A DNA stretch of 64,000 nt from Duodenibacillus intestinigallinarum (lineage in GTDB: Bacteria; Pseudomonadota; Gammaproteobacteria; Burkholderiales; Burkholderiaceae_F). Of this stretch, positions 17,108 to 25,001 are shown piece after piece. Positions within the stretch are counted from its first letter, which is position 1. Each line of letters begins with the position of its first letter. Under the pieces are notes generated by a model that was not told the origin of the DNA, searched no databases, and saw only the letters and a program-made list of their open reading frames with translations. The position numbers and the translations under genes were made by a program. Location of the stretch: contig DXAH01000050.1 of assembly GCA_019117105.1 (NCBI GenBank), positions 62,001 to 126,000 of the forward strand, in the 5' to 3' direction.

Positions 17108-18288
17108 GGCGAAACTCGACTGAAAACAGCGCTAGCGTTGGAGCCTCCGAAAGCAAAGGCGTTGGCAATGATATGACGAATCTCCCGACCAAGGACGCGA
17201 GTCTGCGTGAGCACATGAGCCGGCGCAAGTGCGGGATCGGTTGTTTCGATTCCTGCACTCGGCGGCAACACACCGTCGGGATTGTCGGTTAAAAGAGCGG
17301 CGGCAATAGCGGCCTGAAGCGCTCCCGCACCGGCCAGGGTGTGCCCGGAAAGAGCCTTGTACGAAGCGCAAGGTGTGGTTGAGCCGAAAACGGCATCAAT
17401 GGCTTTGGCTTCCATGCTGTCGTTTAATGGCGTACCGGTACCGTGCGCAAGCACAAGATCAACGTCGGTCGGAGCAATGCCGGCCGCAACCAGTGCCAGA
17501 CGCATGGCTTCGGCGGCTTGAATGCCTTCGGGCTCTGGGGCCGACAGATGGTGGGCGTCGGTTGTCAGCCCGGCGCCGCCGTATGCCAGAAGCGCCTCGG
17601 AGGCTTGACGGGACATGGCCACCAGCGCTCCGCCTTCGCCCAGGTTGATGCCTTTGCGACTTTCGGCAAAGGGAGTGCAGGGTTCGGAACTGACGGCCGA
17701 AAGCGCAGAAAAGCCTGCGTTTGTGAACTGACAGAAGCCGTCGCAGCCGCCGGCAATTACCAGATCGGCCAGATCGGCACAAAGAAGTTGAGCGGCGCTT
17801 TCAAGAGCCAACAGGCCGGAGGCGCAGGCGTTGCTGACCGTGTAGACGGGGCCGAGCGCCCCGATTTTGTCGGCGACAAAGCGGGCGGGTTCAAAAAGAT
17901 TGAGATTCCGGATGGAAAAATTTTTCGGCAGTTGTTGTGTGCGAACGTACTCGGACATGTCTTCTTCGATGCAATGCATGCCTGAAGTGCAGGCACCGAG
18001 CACAACGGCGACGCGATCGGGGGCAACGGTTCGGAGTAACTCGTGAAGTTCGGGCATCTGCTTCAAGCAGAGCTCGAGAAGCAATGCTGTTCGATTGCTG
18101 TCGTTCGTCGGCTTCAGATCCGAGAGAAATCCGCAGAAAAAGGCTTTGTTCGGATCGGGGGCCAGTCCGTTGTGAAAGCGCATAGCCGAGGAACGTTGAC
18201 CGAACAAGGTCTGGCGAAGCTCTTGCAAGCCGATGCCGGCGGCCGAAACGGTTCCAAGACTGTGGATGTAGAGCGCTGACCGGGACAT
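17104..18288 (-). CDS. Beta-ketoacyl synthase (ApeO-like), first gene of the APE-type cluster
   Basis: This 394-residue condensing enzyme has the active Cys in VSNACASGLLALESA near residue 157, His in LAHGTGTPLNDS near residue 290 and Lys/His in YKALSGHTLAGAG near residue 325, so it should be active. It is the first gene of a run of 13 genes with overlaps or gaps of at most 84 bp, all on the minus strand. A TATAAT -10 element lies about 110 bp upstream. Its order relative to DH, KR and the second KS matches apeO-P-Q-R. Confidence 0.9.
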   Translation of the reverse strand: MSRSALYIHSLGTVSAAGIGLQELRQTLFGQRSSAMRFHNGLAPDPNKAFFCGFLSDLKPTNDSNRTALLLELCLKQMPELHELLRTVAPDRVAVVLGACTSGMHCIEEDMSEYVRTQQLPKNFSIRNLNLFEPARFVADKIGALGPVYTVSNACASGLLALESAAQLLCADLADLVIAGGCDGFCQFTNAGFSALSAVSSEPCTPFAESRKGINLGEGGALVAMSRQASEALLAYGGAGLTTDAHHLSAPEPEGIQAAEAMRLALVAAGIAPTDVDLVLAHGTGTPLNDSMEAKAIDAVFGSTTPCASYKALSGHTLAGAGALQAAIAAALLTDNPDGVLPPSAGIETTDPALAPAHVLTQTRVLGREIRHIIANAFAFGGSNASAVFSRVSP

Positions 18289-18689
18289 GGGATCGACTTG
18301 TAGCGATGACGGAAGTTTGACGAAATGCCTGAGGCAAGAAGGCGGAGCCGATCGGTCAAATCCTTTAGCGGCAGAGCGTTCGTGCCATAGGAAGAGTCAT
18401 TATAAAGGGCGGGATTTGGCAAAAAACTAAGTCTCTGGGTCTTTGATCCTGAAGGAAAGTGCACAAATCACGGAAGGTGTCTGGCGTAACTAGCAAATAC
18501 CAGAAACCTCGGATAACAGAGAGCGTTTTTTACGGCAATAGAGCTTATGAGGTAGTATGGCGAACGCCGTTGCTTGGGCGAGTGGCGTAATGGCTACTCA
18601 GGCAAGGATCTCAACAGAGTGTTGTCGTTAGAATGACAACAAAGAGTTGGAACAAAGAAGAAAACTTTTTGATGACTTGGGACTAGTAA
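18289..18689. other. 401-bp intergenic region with divergent promoter elements
   Basis: The region separates the first gene of the APE-type cluster (-) from the lipoprotein gene (+). For the minus direction a consensus TATAAT is present (18399-18404). For the plus direction TTTACG at 18529-18534 and TAGTAT at 18553-18558, with an 18-bp spacer, are possible promoter elements. A small inverted repeat, GTTGTC at 18621-18626 and GACAAC at 18635-18640, lies closer to the lipoprotein gene. No open frame here looks coding. Confidence 0.45.
18399..18404 (-). promoter_or_regulatory. Candidate -10 element for the APE-type operon
   Basis: TATAAT on the minus strand is an exact sigma-70 -10 hexamer. No good -35 lies 16-18 bp upstream (only a T-rich stretch), so an activator may be needed. 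It is 111 bp before the first ketosynthase gene. Confidence 0.45.
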
Positions 18690-19052
18690 ATGAGAAAAGT
18701 TCTTTTTTTGAGTGCTTTGTCTGCGTTGGTGCTTGCGGGGTGCGGATCCATTCCTCAAGGTGCAGAGAGAATTAACATGATTACGGCCGAGGAAGCTGAG
18801 GCCAACAATTGTGTTCTGTTGGACAAGGCTGGTTCGGTATCTGCAATTCTCGTTAATGGGTCCAAGCGCAACACGCAAGTAGCGGTTCGCAAGGCTCTTC
18901 GTGTCAAGGGCGCTACTCACGTCGGCTATACCAAAGGCAAACCTGGTACTACTAATGTGCGGATGTTCGTATGGTCATGCCCGAACCCGAACCTCAAAAC
19001 AAGCGATCCTCAGGTGGCAGAGTGGCAAAGGGATTATTTGGGACACGACTGA
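18690..19052 (+). CDS. Small putative outer-membrane lipoprotein, DUF4156-like
   Basis: This 120-residue protein has a lipoprotein signal peptide with lipobox LVLAGC at residues 13-18. Mature features are ANNCVLLDKAGSVSA, a KALRVKGATHVGYTKG segment and MFVWSCP, leaving two Cys that could form a disulfide. The layout (Cys, Gly-Ala segment, late Cys) resembles DUF4156 lipoproteins such as E. coli YjeI, but similarity is weak and the function is unknown. Base composition is more AT-rich than its neighbours. It has its own promoter candidate and its own terminator, so it is a stand-alone gene. Confidence 0.72.
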   Translation: MRKVLFLSALSALVLAGCGSIPQGAERINMITAEEAEANNCVLLDKAGSVSAILVNGSKRNTQVAVRKALRVKGATHVGYTKGKPGTTNVRMFVWSCPNPNLKTSDPQVAEWQRDYLGHD

Positions 19053-19090
19053 TTTTCTTGTTTGAGGACCGCGAGCGGTGACGCTGTCCG

Positions 19091-19127
19091 AAAAGGTATC
19101 TCCGAGCATTTCGAAGGTACCTTTTTT
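19091..19127 (+). terminator. Intrinsic terminator after the lipoprotein gene
   Basis: AAAAGGTATC at 19091-19100 pairs with GGTACCTTTT at 19116-19125 (one G-T pair), followed by a T-run to 19127. Its position also argues that the next gene starts further downstream than its longest frame. Confidence 0.75.
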
Positions 19128-19188
19128 CAAATCTTGGATCCATAAAAAATTATCAATAATAAATAAAAAATTATGTACAATGGGTGAC

Positions 19189-19881
19189 ATGACCATACAT
19201 CCTGTTCTTCGACCGTATATTGGCGTTGCCGACCTTCTTGTACGCACATTCGCCCATTGCGAGGTGGTGCTCCATGACCTCACTGTTCCTCAGCGCTCGG
19301 TTGTGTACGTTGCCAATCCGGTGGTGACCGGTCGCAAAGTCGGCGAAAGTTTCGAGCATTTGATTGAGGAGGCTATTAAAGCCGGCAATCCTGAGGACGG
19401 CATTCTCGCCAACTACTATTTTGAGAAGAACGGTCGTTTGATCCGTTCCTCGACGCTTTTGATTCGAGACGATTCGGAGCGACTGGTCGGAGCTTTGTGT
19501 ATCAACTTGGATACCCGAGCCGCCACGCAAGCGATGGACTATTTGGCGTCATTGTTGCCGGGACTACCCCCGAGCGGCAAACACCTGTCGACATCTGCAT
19601 CAATTGCAACGATGCCGCACAAAATCGCTCGAGAGCTTCCCGAACAAGGTGTCCAGGATTTCGTAGCCGATTTTGTGGATCGAATTGTGCAGGAAGATGC
19701 GTGCGGCGAACGACTCTCACGCGAAGCTCGTCTGCGAATGCTCGAGTTCATGGATCGCCGCGGCGTGTTCCTTGTTAAAGGCTCGATTGAGCTTGTAGCG
19801 CAGAAATTAAATTTGGCCAAAGCGACGCTTTACGGCGACTTGGATGCCGTTCGAGAACGGCGCAAAACGGACAAAAACTGA
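19189..19881 (+). CDS. YheO/DauR-type PAS and helix-turn-helix transcriptional regulator
   Basis: This 230-residue protein has an N-terminal YheO-like PAS domain (CEVVLHDLTVPQRSVVYVAN near residue 25, GALCINLD near residue 100) and a C-terminal HTH_22 domain (KGSIELVAQKLNLAKATLY near residue 199). The family includes DauR, a regulator of D-arginine catabolism, and YheO. The start at ATG 19189 is chosen because the longer frame runs back through a terminator; ATG 19180 is also possible. It is followed after 31 bp by a PLP-dependent enzyme, which it probably controls. The ligand cannot be named. Confidence 0.85.
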   Translation: MTIHPVLRPYIGVADLLVRTFAHCEVVLHDLTVPQRSVVYVANPVVTGRKVGESFEHLIEEAIKAGNPEDGILANYYFEKNGRLIRSSTLLIRDDSERLVGALCINLDTRAATQAMDYLASLLPGLPPSGKHLSTSASIATMPHKIARELPEQGVQDFVADFVDRIVQEDACGERLSREARLRMLEFMDRRGVFLVKGSIELVAQKLNLAKATLYGDLDAVRERRKTDKN

Positions 19882-19912
19882 ACTGAAACAGTTTTATTGA
19901 CGGAGGTTTCTG

Positions 19913-21007
19913 ATGGAATTCATTTGCACAAAGTGTGGCAAGCGCACGCCCGTGACGACGATGCAGCCGACGTGCGAATGCGGCGGTTTGTTCGAGCTTG
20001 ACTTCACGCCCGAGGCATGGGATCCGGAACTCATCGACGATAAAGAATGGAGTCAGTTCCGGTACCGCCGCTTCATGGCGCTTGAAGGTGACGCCTGGCG
20101 CGATGTGACGCTTGGCGAAGGCCACACGCCGATCGTTCGGTTTGACGATGACGTGCTTTTCAAGATGGACTACATGATGCCGACCCTTTCTTTTAAGGAT
20201 CGCGGTGCAGCAACGCTTGTGGCGCACATGAAGGCTATCGGTGTGAAGTCCTGTGTGCAGGACTCGAGCGGTAATGCGGGTAATGCTGTCGCAGCTTATG
20301 CGGCGAGAGCCGGCATCAAGTGCGAAATCTTCGTTCCCGAAGGCACGAGTCCCTCAAAAATTCGCATGATTGAATCGCACGGCGCCAAAGTCAATGTGGT
20401 ACCGGGCACGCGTGATCATTGTGCTGACGTTTGCCGCGCCAAGGTACGCGATGAAGGTGCTTACTACGCCAACCATGTCTATAACCCATTCTTCTACGAG
20501 GGCATGAAGGCGTACATCTACGAAACGCTTGAGCAGCTCGGGCGCATTCCGGCGCACATCGTCGTGCCGGTAGGCAACGGCACGCTCTTTATCGGTGTGG
20601 TCAAGGCGCTCGAACATCTCGAGAAATCTGGTGCAATCGATAAGTTTCCGCAGATCATCGCGCTGCAAAGCGAAAACTGCGATCCGCTTTATCGTGCAGT
20701 CAAAACGCATGACGCGCATCCGGCTTCGATTGTTCCGAAGCCCACGATGGCCGAAGGCATTGCGATCGGCGTGCCGATGCGCGGCGATGAGTTGCTCGAC
20801 ATGAGCTATCGCCATAACATCGCGTTTGTTCGTGCGCCGGAAGAAAAAATTTTGGAAGCCCGCGCCAAGATCGCCGCCCGCGGCATTTACTGTGAGCACA
20901 CGACGGCGGCCAATTACGCGGCTTATCTGGCCTACTGCGAGGAGCATGGTCCCACGCCCGACACCTTGATCACGATGTGCGGCGCCGGTATTAAGTCCGA
21001 CCACTGA
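19913..21007 (+). CDS. PLP-dependent fold-type II enzyme, threonine synthase-like
   Basis: This 364-residue protein opens with a small Cys-rich zinc-ribbon-like element (CTKCGKR and CECGG), as in many threonine synthase-like proteins. The PLP Lys is in LSFKDRGAA near residue 94, the substrate loop is DSSGNAGNAVAAYAARAG, and the PLP phosphate cup is VGNGTLFIGV near residue 224. It could be threonine synthase or an ammonia-lyase acting on an amino acid such as diaminopropionate or hydroxyaspartate. Linkage to a YheO/DauR-type regulator favours a catabolic role. GGAGG lies 7 nt before the ATG. Confidence 0.8.
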   Translation: MEFICTKCGKRTPVTTMQPTCECGGLFELDFTPEAWDPELIDDKEWSQFRYRRFMALEGDAWRDVTLGEGHTPIVRFDDDVLFKMDYMMPTLSFKDRGAATLVAHMKAIGVKSCVQDSSGNAGNAVAAYAARAGIKCEIFVPEGTSPSKIRMIESHGAKVNVVPGTRDHCADVCRAKVRDEGAYYANHVYNPFFYEGMKAYIYETLEQLGRIPAHIVVPVGNGTLFIGVVKALEHLEKSGAIDKFPQIIALQSENCDPLYRAVKTHDAHPASIVPKPTMAEGIAIGVPMRGDELLDMSYRHNIAFVRAPEEKILEARAKIAARGIYCEHTTAANYAAYLAYCEEHGPTPDTLITMCGAGIKSDH

Positions 21008-21033
21008 TTTTCGACAAGTCCTGACGGCTGGGA

Positions 21034-21066
21034 GAGCTCGGAGACATGCGTTTTCGGGCTCTTTTT
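21034..21066 (+). terminator. Intrinsic terminator after the PLP enzyme gene
   Basis: GAGCTCGGA at 21034-21042 pairs imperfectly with TTCGGGCTC at 21053-21061 and is followed by TTTTT, ending the regulator-PLP enzyme transcript. Confidence 0.6.
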
Positions 21067-21233
21067 GCGTCCGGATTTCGGGAGACGTTTGCCGAAATTT
21101 TGTTTGGATGCGTGCAAGCAAAGTTTTCCAAACCTTGCAGAGGACGCTTTTTGCTCAACGCTTGGCTACACTCTCCAGATGTGGCGCCTGCAATCCAGAT
21201 GCGGGCAACCGATGAACAACAGAAGATAAAAAC

Positions 21234-22637
21234 ATGGCTTCCAACACCGTTCCGTTTTTGCGCGACACACTTTCTCGAACCACTTTTCCCGCCTGCGGAC
21301 TGACGCTTGACATCGGGCGGCAGCGTATGACGGAAGCCGACTTCAATTCGCTTTTGGAAATCGCCCGCGAAAAGGGCGTTCTGGGAGCAAATGCGGCGAT
21401 GCGAGAAGGCCAGATTGTCAATGCCAGCGAGGGCCGTGCTGCGTTGCACACCGCGTTGCGCGATCCGGCCGTAGGTGCGCCTTTTCACAAGGAAGTGCAA
21501 GAGGCGCTCGAACACATGTGCGCCTTTGCCGACGATGTTCGATCGGGACGCCGCCGCGGTTGCCGTGGCGATACGATCACCGATGTGATCAATGTGGGTA
21601 TCGGCGGCTCCGAAGTGGGTCCCAAGACGGTTTACCAGGCGCTTCGCACGACCCGCGAACAGGTGCGGCTGCACTTTCTGGCTGCAGCCGACGGCGTGTC
21701 GTTTGACCGTATCGTGGGCGACCTCAATCCCTTCAAGACGCTCGTGATTGTCTCATCCAAGAGCTTTACGACCCGCGAAACGGCAGTCAACGCCGCCGCC
21801 ATCGATCAGTGGCTTTTGGAAGCCGGCATTTCGGGTGAGGACCGCGCGCGTCATATGGTGGTGATCTCGGCCAACAAGAATGCCGCCCGCGAAATGAATC
21901 TGCCAGAAGAAAACTTCTTCCCGATTTGGGAGTGGGTGGGCGGCAGATTCTCGGTGTGGTCCGCCATAGGTCTGGCCGATGCCGTGGCGCTCGGTTCGGA
22001 TGCATTCCGAGCGCTGCTCGACGGCGCGCATGCCATGGACGTGCATGTGGCGCAGGCTCCTGCCGGTGAAAATTTGCCGCTGTTGCTTGCCCTGATCTCC
22101 TACTGGAATTCGACTCGCCTGGGTATCGGACAGCATTGCTTCCTGCCTTACGACGAACGTCTGCGCACCATGGTGATGTGGCTGCAGCAGCTTGAAATGG
22201 AAAGCCTCGGCAAGCACGTGGGCTCTGACGGCGCGCTCATTGAAGGGGCGACGGGGCAGGCCATCTGGGGCGGTCACGGCAACGAATCGCAGCATTCGTT
22301 CTATCAGTGGTTGCGCGAAGGCACCGGATCGACCTCAATTGATCTCCTGTGGTGCGAAAAGCCCGGTCACCGTCACGCCGACCTGCACCGCGTACTGATT
22401 GCCAACGCCAAGGCTCAGGCCGAAGCGCTGATCACGCGTGAAGAAACTGACTGCTTCAATGCTGTATCCACGATCAGCATTGATCAGCTTGATGCGGCTC
22501 GTCTGGGGGCGCTGATGGCACTCTACGAACACAAGACCACGATGCTCGGTACTCTCTACGGCATCAATCCGTTTGACCAGCCCGGCGTCGAATTTGGCAA
22601 GAAGCTTTCGCGCCACGCCGAAGCGACGGTCATCTGA
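21234..22637 (+). CDS. pgi: Glucose-6-phosphate isomerase (short, variant active-site loop)
   Basis: This 467-residue protein is short for the family (about 545 in E. coli). Both family signatures are intact: EWVGGRFSVWSAIG near residue 230, and GTLYGINPFDQPGVEFGK near residue 441 with the C-terminal catalytic Lys. SSKSFTTRET (phosphate site) is also present. The usual loop G-T-N-x-Q-H reads G-N-E-S-Q-H in GGHGNESQHSFYQWLREGT. It interconverts glucose-6-phosphate and fructose-6-phosphate. A hairpin (GGCGGC/GCCGCC, 22663-22679) with a weak T-tract follows the gene. Confidence 0.92.
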   Translation: MASNTVPFLRDTLSRTTFPACGLTLDIGRQRMTEADFNSLLEIAREKGVLGANAAMREGQIVNASEGRAALHTALRDPAVGAPFHKEVQEALEHMCAFADDVRSGRRRGCRGDTITDVINVGIGGSEVGPKTVYQALRTTREQVRLHFLAAADGVSFDRIVGDLNPFKTLVIVSSKSFTTRETAVNAAAIDQWLLEAGISGEDRARHMVVISANKNAAREMNLPEENFFPIWEWVGGRFSVWSAIGLADAVALGSDAFRALLDGAHAMDVHVAQAPAGENLPLLLALISYWNSTRLGIGQHCFLPYDERLRTMVMWLQQLEMESLGKHVGSDGALIEGATGQAIWGGHGNESQHSFYQWLREGTGSTSIDLLWCEKPGHRHADLHRVLIANAKAQAEALITREETDCFNAVSTISIDQLDAARLGALMALYEHKTTMLGTLYGINPFDQPGVEFGKKLSRHAEATVI

Positions 22638-22712
22638 GACTGCCCGAAACAATCCGGCTTGGGGCGGCAGTTCGCCGCCTTGCGCTCTTTGATTTACGAA
22701 TAAACAGCGGAT

Positions 22713-23690
22713 ATGCCCAAAAAGATTCTCATCATCAAGTCTTCGTCAATGGGTGACATCGTGCACGCGCTGCCGGTGGCCTACGACATCAAGAAGCACT
22801 TTCCCGATTGCGAATTGAGTTGGGTGGTCGAGGAGAGCTTTACTGACATTCCGAAGCTTTCGCCTTATGTGGACAAGCTTGTAGTGACGGCTTTCCGGCG
22901 TTGGCGCAAGCACATTTTTTCTGCGTCTGTGCGAGGCGAGATCATTGCCGTTCGTCGGGCGCTCGCAGAAGCCAAGTACGACATTGTCATCGACTTGCAG
23001 GGGCTGATCCGTACGGCCGTTGTGGCGCGTTGGGCCGGTGTCGAGAGCGTTGGCTATTCGAAGGAAAACATCAAGGAACCTCTGGCGGCACGCTTTTACA
23101 GCCGTACGTTGCCGGTATCTAACAAACTGGTGCCGGTGGTTCGCTACCGCACTATGGCCGCGCAGGCATTGGGGTACACGCTGCAAGACGAGGATCTTCA
23201 CTACGGACTTGACGTCAAGCCGATGACGCCGACGGGTGTCAGAACACCCTACGCCGCGCTGACCGTGAATACGAGCCGAGCTGAAAAGCTGTGGCCCAAG
23301 AGCCGTTGGACGGAGGTGGCTCGCGAATTGGCCGAAGACGGGGTCATGAGCGTGCTTTTCTGGGGCAACGACAAGGAAAGAGCTTATTGCGAAGAGATTG
23401 CCTCGAGCGTGCCGGGACAGGTGGTTGTTCTGCCGCGCCTGAGCCTCAGAGCCATTGCGGAAGTGATTGCCGGAGCGCGTTGTCTGCTTGGTGTTGATAC
23501 GGGGCTTACGCATCTGGGTGCGGCGCTTGGCATCCCTTCCGTGGGAATCATTGTTGGGACGAGTGCCGAGCTTTTTTCGTTGGTTTCCGAGAGTGCCTGC
23601 GCAACTGTGGGCGACAAGGGCGTGATTCCCCAGCCCGAAGAAGTGCTAGCGGCCATGCATTCTGTCCTGGCCCAGGCGGCCGACTCCTAA
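22713..23690 (+). CDS. waaC: Lipopolysaccharide heptosyltransferase I
   Basis: This 325-residue GT9 enzyme starts KKILIIKSSSMGDIVHALP, the WaaC hallmark. It has DLQGLIRTAVVARWAG near residue 93 and the donor-site motif GVDTGLTHLGAALGIPSVGI near residue 263. It adds the first L-glycero-D-manno-heptose to Kdo of the inner core. It is followed after 24 bp by waaA, and its substrate is made by the heptose genes at 4.8-7.3 kb. Confidence 0.96.
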   Translation: MPKKILIIKSSSMGDIVHALPVAYDIKKHFPDCELSWVVEESFTDIPKLSPYVDKLVVTAFRRWRKHIFSASVRGEIIAVRRALAEAKYDIVIDLQGLIRTAVVARWAGVESVGYSKENIKEPLAARFYSRTLPVSNKLVPVVRYRTMAAQALGYTLQDEDLHYGLDVKPMTPTGVRTPYAALTVNTSRAEKLWPKSRWTEVARELAEDGVMSVLFWGNDKERAYCEEIASSVPGQVVVLPRLSLRAIAEVIAGARCLLGVDTGLTHLGAALGIPSVGIIVGTSAELFSLVSESACATVGDKGVIPQPEEVLAAMHSVLAQAADS

Positions 23691-23714
23691 CTGAATTTTT
23701 TAAAGGCGCATGCG

Positions 23715-25001
23715 ATGCTGATTTCGACGCTTTACCGAGGGTTGACCTACTGCGCATTGCCGCTGGCAAAGTGCTATCTCCGAAAGAGGGCCCGCAAGCA
23801 GCCCGACTATCTCAAGCACTGGGATGAACGTTTCGGTTGGTGCCGTTACCCGGCTCCCGAAAAGCCACGCCTGTGGCTACACGCTGTGAGCGTCGGCGAA
23901 ACCGCTGCGGCACGTACGCTGATCGATGCCTTTTTGACGGAAAATTCGGAAGCTGAAATTTTGCTGACCTGCATGACTCCGACGGGGCGCGATACGGGTG
24001 CCAAGATCGCCGAGCGCTATCCGGGACGGATTGTGCAGTGCTATCTGCCCTACGACAATCCGCGCCTCATGGCTAAATTTTTCGACGAAACGAAGCCCGT
24101 GATGGGTGTCGTGATGGAAACGGAAGTCTGGCCCAACATGATGCAGGAGGCCGTCAAGCGCCGCATTCCCGTGGTGCTTGCCAACGCGCGTGAATCGGAA
24201 AAAAGCGCGGGGCAGGCAAGATTGGTCGCTTCGCTGATGGGGCCGGCATTTGCTTCCTTCACCGCCGTGCTTGCGCAGAGCCAAGAGGATGCCGAGCGAC
24301 TTAAGGCCTTGGGCGCGAACAACATCCACGTTTGCGGGTCAGTGAAGTTTGACATCCGCCCGGATCCCAAACAGGTTGAGCTTGCCGCAAAGATCAAGAG
24401 TGCCTTCAAGAAGAAAGTCATTTTGCTGGCCAGTACGCGCGAGGGCGAAGAGGCGATGTTTTCGCCGCATATCGCCGAGCATCTCGAAGAGGCTATTTTT
24501 CTGGTCGTGCCTCGTCACCCGCAGCGTTTTGATGAAGTGGCCGACATTTTCAAGCGCTCGGGTTGCCGCGTGATTCGCAGAAGCGAAGATCCCGAGTTTG
24601 CGGGGCTTGCCGAAGGGCCTGCGGTGCTTCTCGGCGACACGATGGGGGAGATGAGCCTTTATTGTGCTCTGTCCGACGTTTGTATCATGGGCGGTAGTTT
24701 CGGACAGTTCGGTTGCCAGAATCTGATTGAGCCGGCCGCTTCCGGTTCGCCCGTGCTGGTGGGCTCGAGCACGTTTAATTTTGCAAAGGCGGTGGCCGAT
24801 GCGCTGGCTGAGGGCGGAGCCGTGCACGCGGCGCATCCCCGTGATGCTGTGGAAACGGCGCTTTCCTGGTTTGTCGATGGAACGTTGGCCGAACGAAGTC
24901 GCCGCGCGTTGGTATTTGCGTCGCTTTATACAGGCGCCACGCAGCGTCAGATGCAGTTTGTGAGAGGAATATGGGCGCAAGAAACATCAAAAATGTCTTG
25001 A
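23715..25001 (+). CDS. waaA: 3-deoxy-D-manno-octulosonic acid (Kdo) transferase
   Basis: This 428-residue protein has an N-terminal membrane anchor and the WaaA motifs LWLHAVSVGETAAA near residue 53, GVVMETEVWPNM near residue 131 and IMGGSFGQFGCQNLIEPAA near residue 325. It attaches Kdo to lipid IVA. The 3' end overlaps thiD by 31 bp. Confidence 0.96.
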   Translation: MLISTLYRGLTYCALPLAKCYLRKRARKQPDYLKHWDERFGWCRYPAPEKPRLWLHAVSVGETAAARTLIDAFLTENSEAEILLTCMTPTGRDTGAKIAERYPGRIVQCYLPYDNPRLMAKFFDETKPVMGVVMETEVWPNMMQEAVKRRIPVVLANARESEKSAGQARLVASLMGPAFASFTAVLAQSQEDAERLKALGANNIHVCGSVKFDIRPDPKQVELAAKIKSAFKKKVILLASTREGEEAMFSPHIAEHLEEAIFLVVPRHPQRFDEVADIFKRSGCRVIRRSEDPEFAGLAEGPAVLLGDTMGEMSLYCALSDVCIMGGSFGQFGCQNLIEPAASGSPVLVGSSTFNFAKAVADALAEGGAVHAAHPRDAVETALSWFVDGTLAERSRRALVFASLYTGATQRQMQFVRGIWAQETSKMS

